Origin: Tardiphaga sp052076105
GTDB lineage: Bacteria; Pseudomonadota; Alphaproteobacteria; Rhizobiales; Xanthobacteraceae
Direction of reading: 5' to 3'
DNA length: 64,000 nt
NCBI RefSeq assembly: GCF_052076105.1
Contig: NZ_CP197245.1
Coordinates: 4,092,001 to 4,156,000, forward strand
The notes under the pieces were generated by a model that had not been told where the DNA came from, did no database searches, and saw nothing but the letters and a program-made list of their open reading frames with translations. This document shows positions 26,865 to 35,554 of this stretch, one piece after another. Each line of letters opens with the position of its first letter. Position 1 is the stretch's first letter. The translations under genes and the position numbers were made by a program.

Positions 26865-27530
26865 TTATGCTCCGACCAGGTTGATATCCAGCGTCTCCAG
26901 AATGGGCTTCGGATAGCCGTTGCGAACCACCCGGAGCATGGCGCGGCCGACATTTTCGGACGTGGTGACATATTTGGGGGCGATCCGGTTCAGCAGCGCC
27001 CAGAGCGGGGCCGTAGCCGTGTAGATGGCCTGAATCCATGCCGTCTTCGAGCGCACGCCATGCAACGGCTGGATGCCGCCGGGGCGAAACATATAGGCCG
27101 CCTTGAACGGCAGCTTGAGCAGGTCGTTCTCGGTTTTGCCCTTGACCCGCGCCCACATCACGCTGCCCTGCTCGCTACTGTCAGTGCTCTGGCCGGTGAC
27201 ATAAACGAAGGTCATCGCCGGATTGAGCCGCACCAGCGTATTCGCCACCGCGAGGGTGATGTCATAGGTGATCCGGCGATAGTCCGGCTCACTCATGCCC
27301 AGCGAAGAGACCCCGAGGCAAAACAGGCAGGCGTCATAGCCCGTTAGGTCGGACGCGATGGCCGACAGATCGAAAAAATCGGTATGCGCGATCTCGCGCA
27401 GTTTGGCATCGCGTTGCCCGGTAGGGCTGCGGCCTATCACAAGGACCGCCTCGACGTCGGGATCGAGCAGGCACTCGCGCAGCGCGCCTTGCCCGACCAT
27501 ACCGGTCGCACCGAACAGAATGACTTTCAT
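26865..27530 (-). CDS. NAD(P)-binding atypical SDR / epimerase-like protein
   Basis: 221 residues from the ATG at 27530. The N-terminal Rossmann motif is KVILFGATGMVGQGALRECL. Later ACLFCLGVSSLGMSEPDYRRI and AAYMFRPGGIQPLHG are typical of small NAD(P)H-binding proteins of the HTATIP2/YbjT type. The classical SDR Tyr-x3-Lys pair is not obvious. The substrate is unknown. It lies 42 bp after the SDR gene and is probably in its operon under the divergent TetR regulator. Confidence 0.8.
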   Translation of the reverse strand: MKVILFGATGMVGQGALRECLLDPDVEAVLVIGRSPTGQRDAKLREIAHTDFFDLSAIASDLTGYDACLFCLGVSSLGMSEPDYRRITYDITLAVANTLVRLNPAMTFVYVTGQSTDSSEQGSVMWARVKGKTENDLLKLPFKAAYMFRPGGIQPLHGVRSKTAWIQAIYTATAPLWALLNRIAPKYVTTSENVGRAMLRVVRNGYPKPILETLDINLVGA

Positions 27531-27572
27531 GAGACTTCCTTTGGATGACTGACAATCGATCACGCGACGCAA

Positions 27573-28508
27573 TCAGGCAGCGATCGCGACCTGATCGAAC
27601 GACGCGCCAGTCAGCGCAGCAGAGACCTCCCACAGCCGCGCGCCGACGGCAGCATCCTGAGCTCGCGGCATGATCTTCGCGGAAGCCGGCGGCCCCTTCA
27701 TTTCGTAGACGCCGTTCGGACCGTAATAGCCAGCCGGCTTCGCACCGGGTGAGGTAGCCGCAAACAGTGTGGGCAATGCGCCGGCAGCCGCCGATTGACT
27801 GAGCGGACGCAGTAGCTGGCTCGCCATTCCCATCCAGCCGCCACCCCCAGGCCCATTCGGAATGAGATCGGTCCGCGCATAACCGGGATGCGCGGCATTG
27901 CTCATCAGGCCCCAGCCCGCCGCATCGCTGCGCCGCTGCAGTTCGATGGCGAAGATCAGCATCGCCAGCTTCGACTGCTGATAGGCCTTCCAGGGCTTGT
28001 AGAACGTCGCGCCCTGAAGATCGTCGAAATCGATCAGACCGGAACGGTGCGCCATACTGCTGAGATTGACCACACGCGGCGCCTTGTTGCGGCGAAGTAC
28101 CGGGAGCAGACGCGCCGTGAGCGCGTAGTGACCGAGATAGTTGGTACCGAACTGCATCTCGAAGCCGTCGGCAGTGGTCTGACGCGTCGGCAGCGCCATC
28201 ACGCCGGCATTGTTAATCAGGAGATCGAGCGACGTATACATCGCATCGAAACGGCGCGCGAAAGCGGCGACAGAGTCCAGACTGGCGAGATCGAGGTGCT
28301 CATAGCTGATGATCGCATCGGGATGTCGCTCGCAGATGCGCTCGATCGCAGCGCTCCCCTTGGCGTCGTTACGGCCGGTCAGCACCACTTCGGCGCCGGC
28401 CCCTGCAAGCGCCATTGCCGTCTCGAAGCCGAGGCCGCCTGTCGCCCCTGTCACCACGGCCAGTTTGCCGGTCATGGGCGGAATATGGTCGATGCTCCAG
28501 TCCGTCAT
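27573..28508 (-). CDS. Short-chain dehydrogenase/reductase (retinol-dehydrogenase-like)
   Basis: 311 residues. Classical SDR features: cofactor motif VTGATGGLGFETAMALA (TGxxxGxG), NNAGVM near residue 100, and the active site Tyr-x3-Lys in AYQQSKLAMLIFA with the upstream Ser in NLSSMAHRSG. The size and the LLPVLRRNKAPRVVNLSS pattern place it with RDH-like SDRs of unknown substrate. It is divergent from a TetR regulator with a palindrome between the two genes, so it is probably repressed by it. Confidence 0.88.
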   Translation of the reverse strand: MTDWSIDHIPPMTGKLAVVTGATGGLGFETAMALAGAGAEVVLTGRNDAKGSAAIERICERHPDAIISYEHLDLASLDSVAAFARRFDAMYTSLDLLINNAGVMALPTRQTTADGFEMQFGTNYLGHYALTARLLPVLRRNKAPRVVNLSSMAHRSGLIDFDDLQGATFYKPWKAYQQSKLAMLIFAIELQRRSDAAGWGLMSNAAHPGYARTDLIPNGPGGGGWMGMASQLLRPLSQSAAAGALPTLFAATSPGAKPAGYYGPNGVYEMKGPPASAKIMPRAQDAAVGARLWEVSAALTGASFDQVAIAA

Positions 28509-28565
28509 GCTTATATCTCCCCAGGATCGAGAATCGTTGCGCGGCGCGGCCGCCGGACATAAATG

Positions 28566-28595
28566 TGCACTCGGTGCAAACTTGCAATAGGTGCA
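28566..28595. promoter_or_regulatory. Candidate TetR operator between the SDR and TetR genes
   Basis: TGCACTCGGTGCA (28566-28578) is a perfect inverted repeat with 5-bp arms and a 3-bp centre. A partly similar TTGCAATAGGTGCA follows at 28582-28595. Both lie in the 101-bp divergent gap, where a TetR-family repressor would control both genes. Confidence 0.5.
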
Positions 28596-28609
28596 GGTCG
28601 AGGATTGTT

Positions 28610-29281
28610 GTGACCCCCAGGATGCCGGCTAAGCCGATGAAAACAGACGCGGAATCGATTGCGGCACCTGCTGCGCCACCGACCGGCCTGCGCGAACGGA
28701 AGCGCCAGCAGACGCGAGAGCGGCTGACCAAGGTCGCGATGGAGCTGTTTCTCAAGCGCGGTTTCGAGGAAACGACGCTGGACGACATTGCGGCCGCCGC
28801 AGAGATCTCGCGCCGTAGCTTCTTCCATTATTTCGCGTCGAAGGAAGACCTCGTTCTCGCGTGGCAGGATGCCAGCACGGATTTCCTTGTGGCCGCGATC
28901 GCCGCACGGCCCGCGGACGAGCCGATGCTGCTGGCAGCGGAAAATGCCTTGCTCTCGATGGCACAGCAGCTCGAGAGCTCCGAGGCAATCGCCATTGCGC
29001 GATTGAAGCACGGCAATCCGGCGCTGCGCGCGCGCGACCACGGGAAATACGAGAAGATGGAGCGTGCCATTGCCGCCGCGCTCGGCAACCGCGCCAAAGA
29101 CAAATCGGGGCAATTACAGGCGCGCCTGGTCGCCATGATCACAACGGGCGCGATGCGGATCGGTGGCGAAATCTGGCTGGCGCAGGGCGCAGGCGAAAGA
29201 CCCGAGGCGCTTGTGAAGCGTACGTTCAGCGAGATACGGGCGATCCTCGGAGAATCGCCCGCCCGGAAAGGCAAAGCCTAG
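28610..29281 (+). CDS. TetR-family transcriptional regulator
   Basis: About 223 residues if the GTG at 28610 is used (GAGG six bases upstream); ATGs at 28622 and 28637 are alternatives. The N-terminal HTH region is QQTRERLTKVAMELFLKRGF then DDIAAAAEISRRSFFHYFAS, the textbook TetR pattern. The C-terminal ligand domain is not recognisable beyond the AcrR-like MftR type. It is divergent from the SDR gene and probably represses that gene and itself. Confidence 0.88.
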   Translation: MTPRMPAKPMKTDAESIAAPAAPPTGLRERKRQQTRERLTKVAMELFLKRGFEETTLDDIAAAAEISRRSFFHYFASKEDLVLAWQDASTDFLVAAIAARPADEPMLLAAENALLSMAQQLESSEAIAIARLKHGNPALRARDHGKYEKMERAIAAALGNRAKDKSGQLQARLVAMITTGAMRIGGEIWLAQGAGERPEALVKRTFSEIRAILGESPARKGKA

Positions 29282-29311
29282 CGACTATCGGCGGAAGATC
29301 GCCGCCTGCGA

Positions 29312-29818
29312 TCAGGCGAAGCCGCCCGACAATGGGCGAAACTTCTTGATCGCGAGGAAGGTCGTGACGACGAAGAACATCAGCACAATGCCCTGAACGA
29401 TCGCAAAAGGCGGCTCACTCGGCGGCACGCTCGGTGCCAGCGCATGAAGCGGCGGAATCTTCAGGAAGCTCTGGATCACCAGCACGAACACATTGAGATA
29501 AAGCGAGATCATCGCAGTCAGCACGTAAATCCAGCGCCAGGGGCCCGCCAGTTTCTGACCGTACAGCGCCAGACAGGCGACCGCCAACAGCACCAGCGAA
29601 ATGATGCCGATGACATGCGACGGCAGCAGTTTTTCGACCGGGAAGAAGAAGCCGGTTACGCTGGTCAGGATCGTCGTCAGCAGAAACAGACCGGTCCAGC
29701 CGGGCATCGGCTTTGACTTCAGCAACCCGACCATAGCGACAAGGCCCGTGACGATGCCGATCAGGCTAACCACCACGTGAAGCAACGTGAACGTTGCCAA
29801 GCTCATTCCTAGGACCAT
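29312..29818 (-). CDS. Conserved membrane protein of unknown function
   Basis: 168 residues with four or five predicted membrane segments: FTLLHVVVSLIGIVTGLVAM, a second around FLLTTILTSVTGFFF, a third IIGIISLVLLAVACLALYG type, and later IYVLTAMISLYLNVFVLVI and IVQGIVLMFFVVTTFLAI. No catalytic motif. ATG at 29818 has AGGGG six bases upstream. It is convergent with the tetR gene and shows no clear functional partner. Confidence 0.75.
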   Translation of the reverse strand: MVLGMSLATFTLLHVVVSLIGIVTGLVAMVGLLKSKPMPGWTGLFLLTTILTSVTGFFFPVEKLLPSHVIGIISLVLLAVACLALYGQKLAGPWRWIYVLTAMISLYLNVFVLVIQSFLKIPPLHALAPSVPPSEPPFAIVQGIVLMFFVVTTFLAIKKFRPLSGGFA

Positions 29819-29966
29819 GATGCACCCCTGCTTTAGAACTTTTCAAAAACTAGCGTGCACTGCGGAAACTTGCCAATGGTTTTTGGCTGATACTCATCAT
29901 ATAGATTTGCGCGCAGGGCGCCGTTTTGTTCAAGACATTCGCGTTCGATCAATGGAGCCGCGCAAT

Positions 29967-30890
29967 CTACTTGTTGAGAAACTCGACCAGCTTGGGGATG
30001 ACCTGATCGGGGGCTTCTTCCATCAGCCAGTGGCCTGAGCCTTTGACGATAACGCCGTCCACATTGCTGGCGACGAGGCGCCCTTGCTCGATCAGGAAGG
30101 ACCCACCGGCCTTCTCACCGGAGAGAACCAGCATCGGCATCGTCAATTTCGTCTTGGCGAGTTCGGCGAAGTCGGCAGCGTCCTTTTCGAATGCTCGGAA
30201 GACCTCGAATCCGGCCGCCATGTGGCCCGGTTTGGCATAGGCCTTGGCATAAAAGACGCGATCGTTCTCCGGCACTGACTTCTTGGGATCGGCCGCGAAG
30301 TCGTTCCAGAAATGTTCGAGATAGATCCGTTCACGGCCAGTCACGAGCGCCAGCGGCGTCTTGCCGTAGAAATGGAAATGCCAGAGATCGCGCAGCAGCC
30401 AGACATGGGTCCAGTCCCCAACGCCGGGCAGGAACGCATCCATCAGCGCGATGCGATCGACTTCGCTCGGATATTGCGCAGCATAGGCATAGGCGACCAT
30501 CAGGCCGATATCGTGCCCGACAATTTTCACCTTGGGATATTTCAGGCCGACCACCAGCGCATGGATATCGCGCGCCATCGCCGCCTTGGTGTAGCCATCA
30601 GCCGGCGCATCGGAATCGCCGAAGCCACGCAGATCTGGTGCGATCACCGTATGACTGGCCGCAAGTTTCGCGATCAGCGGGCGCCACATATGGCTGGTCT
30701 CGGCATAGCCATGCAGCAGCACGATCGGATCGCCCTTGCCCGCAATGAGATAATGCAGCTTGACGCCGTTGATGGTGGCGAAGCGGCTTTGCGGAGCTTG
30801 CGCTGATGCGGATACGGGAAGAAACGACGACGCCAGGACGGCCAGCAGCATGCCGAGCAGAGCCCGACGTCCGATCGTGAAAATGTACAT
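29967..30890 (-). CDS. Exported alpha/beta hydrolase, epoxide-hydrolase-like (Asp nucleophile)
   Basis: 307 residues from the ATG at 30890. An N-terminal signal sequence (RRALLGMLLAVLASSFLPVSA, about residues 8-28) precedes the fold. The oxyanion motif LLHGYAETSHMWRP and the nucleophile elbow KIVGHDIGLMVAYAYA follow; the Asp in GHDIG is the pattern of epoxide hydrolases and haloalkane dehalogenases rather than Ser esterases. The C-terminal His is in VKGSGHWLMEEAPDQV. A cap region with Tyr residues (FHFYGK, YLEHFWNDF) is present. The substrate is unknown; the location is probably periplasmic. Confidence 0.85.
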   Translation of the reverse strand: MYIFTIGRRALLGMLLAVLASSFLPVSASAQAPQSRFATINGVKLHYLIAGKGDPIVLLHGYAETSHMWRPLIAKLAASHTVIAPDLRGFGDSDAPADGYTKAAMARDIHALVVGLKYPKVKIVGHDIGLMVAYAYAAQYPSEVDRIALMDAFLPGVGDWTHVWLLRDLWHFHFYGKTPLALVTGRERIYLEHFWNDFAADPKKSVPENDRVFYAKAYAKPGHMAAGFEVFRAFEKDAADFAELAKTKLTMPMLVLSGEKAGGSFLIEQGRLVASNVDGVIVKGSGHWLMEEAPDQVIPKLVEFLNK

Positions 30891-30930
30891 GATATCCCCG
30901 CTGAAACGTCGCCCGAGTCGGGCGATCGCC

Positions 30931-31239
30931 TCAGTAGTAGCGCGGAATCGGCCCGTTGTGCGGAGTCTTTCGATCCGACAAATCGAACATGACTTCGTCG
31001 ACATAGCACCACCCCCAACCTTCGGGCGGATCGTAGCCTTCGATAATCGGATGCTTCGTCGCGTGGAAATGCTTGGTCGCATGCTTATTCGGGGAATCGT
31101 CGCAGCAACCGACATGGCCGCAGGTCCGGCAGATCCGCAAATGCACCCACATACTGCCCGTCTTCAGGCATTCCTCGCAACCGAGTGCGCTGGGCGTCAC
31201 ATCGCGAATGCCGGAAATATGTGTGCAGCCTTTGGGCAT
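30931..31239 (-). CDS. UBP-type zinc finger protein
   Basis: 102 residues from the ATG at 31239, with GGGAG six bases upstream. The zinc-finger UBP pattern covers nearly the whole protein: CEECLKTGSMWVHLRICRTC, GHVGCCDDSPNKHATKHFHA and KHPIIEG. The eukaryotic domain binds the C-terminus of ubiquitin; bacteria such as this lack ubiquitin, so the role is unknown. It lies 20 bp after the cyclic-nucleotide-domain flavoprotein gene, a pairing that recurs in related genomes from memory, and it may be that enzyme's small partner. Confidence 0.9.
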   Translation of the reverse strand: MPKGCTHISGIRDVTPSALGCEECLKTGSMWVHLRICRTCGHVGCCDDSPNKHATKHFHATKHPIIEGYDPPEGWGWCYVDEVMFDLSDRKTPHNGPIPRYY

Positions 31240-31259
31240 GATGATCTCCCGTTGTGAGC

Positions 31260-32969
31260 TCAAAGGGTCGGTGTGGCCGTATCGCCGAGAAAACCATGCA
31301 GCGCCGCCACCACCTGGGCGCCCTCGCCGATCGCGCCGCCGACACGCTTTACCGACCCCGAGCGCACATCACCGACCGCAAAGACGCCCGACACCGACGT
31401 CTCCAGCGCTTGCACGCTGCGGCCATTGGTGGGAATGCCGGTGATGATGAAGCCATGACGATCGAGGGTGACGCCGCAATCCGCCAGCCATTCGGTGGCG
31501 GGATCTGCGCCAACGAACAGGAACAGATTACGGATATCCGCGCAGGACTCCTCGCCGGACAGCCGGCTGCGGGTACAGATCCGTTCGAGCCCCGCCTCCT
31601 GCGTCCCCTCCAGCGCCACGACTTCGGTATTGAAGACCAGCTCGATATTCGGTGTCGCCTCGATGCGCTCGATCAGATAGCGCGACATGCTGGCACCGAG
31701 GCCGCCGCCGCGGATCACCATATGCACCTTGTTGGCCTGGCTCGCGAGAAACACCGCCGCCTGACCCGCCGAATTGCCACCGCCGACCAGGTAGATTTCC
31801 TGCTCCCTGCAGAGCCGAGCCTCTATCGGAGATGCCCAGTACCAGACGCCGCGACCTTCGAAATCGGCGAGCCGCTCGATATCCGGCCGGCGATAGCGTG
31901 CGCCCGATGCCACCACGATGGCCTTGGCGCGCATGACGTCGCCATCGTCCAACTCCAGCGCGAACAATCCGTCCTTGCGTGAACAGTCCAGCGACTTCAC
32001 AGCCGCCGGGATCATGATATCGGCGCCGAATTTCTGTGCCTGATTGAAAGCCCGTGCCGTCAGCGCCATGCCGGAGATGCCGGTCGGGAAACCGAGATAG
32101 TTCTCGATCCGCGCGCTGGCACCGGCCTGTCCTCCGAATGACTTGGCATCGCACACCGCGATCGAGAGGCCTTCCGATGCGCCATACACCGCGGTGGACA
32201 GTCCCGCAGGTCCGCTGCCGACGATGGCGACGTCATAGGTCTTGCCCTTGGCAATATGGCTGATCATGCCCATCGCGCGGGCGAGTTCGGAGAATGACGG
32301 ATTGCGCAGCACCGTGCCGTCGGCCACCACCACCAGCGGCAGATCCTCCGGCGACGGCGTATAGCGCGCGATCAGATCGGCAGCGTCCTTGTCCGTTGCG
32401 GGATCGAGCAGATGATGCGGATAGCCGTTGCGGCTGAGAAAGCCCTGCAGGCGGATGACATCGCTGGAATTGGCCGCGCCGATGAAAGCCGGACCGCCAG
32501 CGCTGCCCTGCAGGAGGTTCACCCGACGCAGAATCAGCGCACGCATGATGCGCTCGCCCAGATCTGCTTCCGCGATCAGCAGCGCGCGCAGCCGCTCCGG
32601 CGGAATCAGCAGTGTTTCGATGTCGCCTTCAGCATGACCGTCAACCAGCGCGACACGGCCCGACAGTTGCGCGATCTCGGCGACGAACTGTCCGGTGCAC
32701 TGATCGGCCACCGGCGTGATGCGACCGAAACCATCGCGCTGGGTAATCGCCACATGTCCGGACAACACCACGAACATGCCGGGACCGGGCTTGCCGGTCT
32801 CGAACAGGCAATCGCCATCCTTGTAGTGCCGGATCTCACCGAAGCGGCGCATCCGCTCGATCTCCGCCGCCGTCAGCACGGGAAAAGTCTGATCGTGACG
32901 CGGCAGTGCCGCCCGCGGCGCGTAGACCGGCAGTTCGGCGCTGGAGGGGGCCTGGGATTCTGATGACAT
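31260..32969 (-). CDS. Cyclic-nucleotide-binding-domain / thioredoxin-reductase-like flavoprotein
   Basis: 569 residues. The N-terminal CRP-like cNMP domain (about 30-150: HYKDGDCLFETGKPGPGMFV, VAEIAQLSGRVALVDGHAEG) is followed by a linker domain and a TrxR-type flavoprotein (about 245-560): YDVAIVGSGPAGLSTAVYGA, EIYLVGGGNSAGQAAVFLA, and GVFAVGDVRSGSVKRVGGAI. The redox-active C-x2-C of thioredoxin reductase is missing; the equivalent segment reads VWYWASPIEARLC. It therefore probably reduces something other than thioredoxin, or passes electrons through a partner such as the adjacent UBP zinc-finger protein. A nucleotide may gate its activity. These are inferences. Confidence 0.9.
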   Translation of the reverse strand: MSSESQAPSSAELPVYAPRAALPRHDQTFPVLTAAEIERMRRFGEIRHYKDGDCLFETGKPGPGMFVVLSGHVAITQRDGFGRITPVADQCTGQFVAEIAQLSGRVALVDGHAEGDIETLLIPPERLRALLIAEADLGERIMRALILRRVNLLQGSAGGPAFIGAANSSDVIRLQGFLSRNGYPHHLLDPATDKDAADLIARYTPSPEDLPLVVVADGTVLRNPSFSELARAMGMISHIAKGKTYDVAIVGSGPAGLSTAVYGASEGLSIAVCDAKSFGGQAGASARIENYLGFPTGISGMALTARAFNQAQKFGADIMIPAAVKSLDCSRKDGLFALELDDGDVMRAKAIVVASGARYRRPDIERLADFEGRGVWYWASPIEARLCREQEIYLVGGGNSAGQAAVFLASQANKVHMVIRGGGLGASMSRYLIERIEATPNIELVFNTEVVALEGTQEAGLERICTRSRLSGEESCADIRNLFLFVGADPATEWLADCGVTLDRHGFIITGIPTNGRSVQALETSVSGVFAVGDVRSGSVKRVGGAIGEGAQVVAALHGFLGDTATPTL

Positions 32970-33004
32970 TTAAACTCGCATGCTCACGCGGCGGACAGGT
33001 GCCA

Positions 33005-33217
33005 TCAATCCCGATCGGGATCAGCGGGTCTTGAACAGAAGTCCTGTATCTTATCGGCATCCGATGACGCTTCGACTGCGATGGCATCACCCGCCTGACT
33101 GGCACGCCCGCGCATTTGCACCTTTCGGCGCTTGAGATTTTCGCGCAGCGCCTGGCGCAGCCTGTCCTGACGGGCAGTTGCACTTTCCTTGGCGGGTTTG
33201 CTCGGCGTATCGGTCAT
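33005..33217 (-). CDS. Short basic conserved hypothetical protein
   Basis: 70 residues. The core QDRLRQALRENLKRRKVQMR is highly basic and helical and resembles short proteins widespread in Bradyrhizobium relatives. The C-terminus is variable and acidic. No known function; DNA or RNA binding is possible from the charge pattern alone. It lies 35 bp upstream of the flavoprotein gene on the same strand. Confidence 0.65.
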   Translation of the reverse strand: MTDTPSKPAKESATARQDRLRQALRENLKRRKVQMRGRASQAGDAIAVEASSDADKIQDFCSRPADPDRD

Positions 33218-33548
33218 GGGCTGTTATGGTCGATCGCATGGCGTGCAGAGATGCGCCAGATTGGATCCTGTACCCTATACATAACCACCTTCATCGGATC
33301 AGGCGAGATATCGACTTCGTGAGGATGATTCAGCCGGCAACGGCCCTGCAGGCAGTTGGTCAGGCCATGGGGAACCGGATCGGCCCGCAACTGGCGAAGC
33401 TCAAAACGGCTGCAACCGCAACAGGCTGACCACAGCCCATTATAATGATGCATTCGAAGTGTCACCCGCGCTTGCGCCGCCCGTGACCTTGTGGCAAGGA
33501 TCGCCCCGCTTGGTAGGCGCCCTTGAGGCTGATTCCTGCACCCAGCAT
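33218..33548. other. Intergenic region before tRNA-Thr
   Basis: About 330 bp with no supported protein gene. It must hold the tRNA-Thr promoter, but I could not pick out a convincing -35/-10 pair. Frames open here lack homology. Confidence 0.5.
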
Positions 33549-33623
33549 GCTGCCGTAGCTCAGTGGTAGAGCACTCCATTGGTAATGGAGAGGTCGACAG
33601 TTCAATCCTGTCTGGCAGCACCA
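33549..33623 (+). tRNA. tRNA-Thr (GGT)
   Basis: 75-nt cloverleaf including the encoded CCA. Acceptor stem GCTGCCG pairs with TGGCAGC, D-arm GCTCAGTGGTAGAGC, anticodon arm CTCCA-TTGGTAA-TGGAG with anticodon GGT, T-arm GACAGTTCAATCCTGTC. It stands alone on the plus strand. Confidence 0.97.
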
Positions 33624-34055
33624 GCCTTTTTTGGCCAAATCCCCTTGTAATTGCTCATCAATTCAAGCCTCGAGGGCGACTTTCGCAACGTCGCCGCCGC
33701 GCTCGCGTCTGCTGCCAGACGGCAGAACAAACCGCGAATATACGGCCAGCGTAACCCGGATGTGGGATGCGTCCCGTAGCGGCAAACCAGCGGGTGACCA
33801 CGATGAGTGAAAAATCCGCCTCCACCCATGCGGCTCTAGCAACGGAACCCGGGTGCCAGCCGGGACTAGCTGTCACTTTTTACCGCCTACGGCATAACGA
33901 CGAAGATGGGGCCCCTCAACCGGGCCGTGCTTCGAGCTTCCATTCCGCATGCGAGATGTGAGGCCGGTGCGACTGTGACCTCGACCGCTCTGCTTCAGCG
34001 CGAAACGCAAGGAAGCGAAACGCGTAGCAGCCACGATCTATCCAGCCGCGGCATT
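33624..34055. other. Gene-poor interval downstream of tRNA-Thr
   Basis: About 430 bp between tRNA-Thr and the lrp-type gene. No protein family, integrase or repeat is recognised. The tRNA 3' end is followed by a T6 run (33628-33633), which may serve termination. I found no repeated copy of the tRNA 3' end that would mark an attachment site. Confidence 0.45.
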
Positions 34056-34571
34056 TCAATGAGACAGGGAATGCGCCGCCGAAGATGTATCGCCCCTGCC
34101 TTGCTTCACCAAAGCATTCACGAGGGGTAACTCGGTCGTCGACTTGATCTGCTCCATCGTGAACATCGACGACACATCATGCAGATCAATCTTGGCGATC
34201 AGCCGCTGATAAAGATCGTCATAGGCCCGGATATCCGAGACCACAGCCCGGATCAGATAATCCACGTCCCCGCTCAGGCGATAGAAATCGACCACCTCGG
34301 GGAAGCCGACGACGATTTTCCGGAAACGTTGAACCCACTCCGCATTATGCTGGTTCGTTCGCACGGCGATGAAAACGCTGACACCCAAATTCAGTTTGTC
34401 TGCATCGAGAAGTGCAACGCGTCGCTTGATGTAGCCAGAGCTTTCGAGCTTCTGGATGCGACGCCAACACGGCGTGGAGCTCAGGCCAACGCGATCAGCC
34501 AGGTCCTGCATTGAAAGGCTGCTGTCTACCTGGAGTGCCGCGAGAATTTTGCGGTCGAGCTCGTCGAGCAT
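34056..34571 (-). CDS. Lrp/AsnC-family transcriptional regulator
   Basis: 171 residues. N-terminal winged helix-turn-helix: LDELDRKILAALQVDSSLSM then DRVGLSSTPCWRRIQKLE. The C-terminal RAM effector domain includes VDFYRLSGDVDYLIRAVVSD. Lrp proteins sense amino acids or their derivatives. It is encoded on the same strand, 221 bp downstream of the SDR/CoA-ligase/peptide-transporter cluster, and may control that cluster. The ligand is unknown. Confidence 0.9.
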   Translation of the reverse strand: MLDELDRKILAALQVDSSLSMQDLADRVGLSSTPCWRRIQKLESSGYIKRRVALLDADKLNLGVSVFIAVRTNQHNAEWVQRFRKIVVGFPEVVDFYRLSGDVDYLIRAVVSDIRAYDDLYQRLIAKIDLHDVSSMFTMEQIKSTTELPLVNALVKQGRGDTSSAAHSLSH

Positions 34572-34792
34572 AGTGGCCTCCGATGAAAGGTGTACGCAGA
34601 ATATTTCTGCCGTTCATTGCCATCGTGGCGCAATGCTATTGCGAGATTTGAAAGTTCGCGAGCATAAACAATTGTCACCGCTGCGCATTCGAGCGGCAGG
34701 CTGGCGTCAAAAGCGACGCCCCCGCTAACGCAACGCGATGAACTCGCCGCCGCGTGTCGTGATATTAGTTCGTTGATTGAACGCGTGGCCTC

Positions 34793-35554
34793 TTACAATC
34801 GCTGGCCACCACTGGCATCGATCTGCTGGCCAGTGACCCATCCCGCTTCGTCCGACGCGAGAAAGGCGACGACCCTTGCGATATCGTCGGGTTGCCCGAC
34901 CCGGCCGAGCGCGATTGTCTCAGCCACTGCGCGGCTAGCCACCGGATCGCGCGCGACGATGTTCATGTCGGTCGCGGTCGCACCAGGCATCACGGAATTC
35001 ACCGTGATCTGCCGGCCGCCGAGATGAACGGCCAGCAACCGACTCAGCGCTTCCAGACCAGCTTTGGCCGGCGCGTAAGCGGCCATGGTCGGATAGGCCG
35101 AACGCGTTCCCATCGACGATATATTGATGATACGACCGCCATTGCGCAGATGCGGCATCAACGCCTTGATCAGAAAGAACGGAGATTTCAGATTGGTCTG
35201 CAGCAGAAGGTCGAAGTCGTCCTCGGAAATATCCTCGATAACAGCACGTTTTCCGACGCCCGCATTGTTGACGAGAATGTCGAATGCAGGACTGCCATAA
35301 CGCTCGGTCAGTTCGGCACCAAGATCCGCGGCCAAGGCAGCTGCGCCACCGCGTTCCGAGAGATCAGCCTTGATGGCAAAGGCATTGCCGCCAGCGGCGG
35401 TGATGGCCGCCAACGTCGCATTCGCGGCATCAAACGACGCGTTGTAATGAACCGCAACGGTTGCGCCGTCCTTCGCCAGGCGAAGTGCGATCGCCTGTCC
35501 AATCCCCCGACTTGCGCCAGTGACCAGCGCAATCTTTCCCTTGAGCCCGCTCAT
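34793..35554 (-). CDS. Classical SDR (3-oxoacyl-reductase-like)
   Basis: 253 residues. Cofactor motif VTGASRGIGQAIALRLAKDG, NNAGVGKRAV, and an active site in NISSMGTRSAYPTMAAYAPA. The usual Tyr-x3-Lys reads YAPAKAGLEALSR, so the catalytic pair is intact. The end DASGGQRL is typical. It would oxidise or reduce a hydroxy/keto intermediate of the cluster. Its ATG overlaps the CoA-ligase stop by 4 bp. Confidence 0.9.
   Translation of the reverse strand: MSGLKGKIALVTGASRGIGQAIALRLAKDGATVAVHYNASFDAANATLAAITAAGGNAFAIKADLSERGGAAALAADLGAELTERYGSPAFDILVNNAGVGKRAVIEDISEDDFDLLLQTNLKSPFFLIKALMPHLRNGGRIINISSMGTRSAYPTMAAYAPAKAGLEALSRLLAVHLGGRQITVNSVMPGATATDMNIVARDPVASRAVAETIALGRVGQPDDIARVVAFLASDEAGWVTGQQIDASGGQRL

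Noticed and set aside
33214..33621. Minus-strand frame over tRNA-Thr, starting LPDRIELSTSPLPMECSTT
   Set aside because: This is the translated antisense of the tRNA gene, a well-known false protein; nothing beyond the tRNA supports it.
33549..34055. tRNA-Thr as an integration site with an adjoining island
   Set aside because: No integrase gene, no direct repeat of the tRNA end and no composition shift was found.
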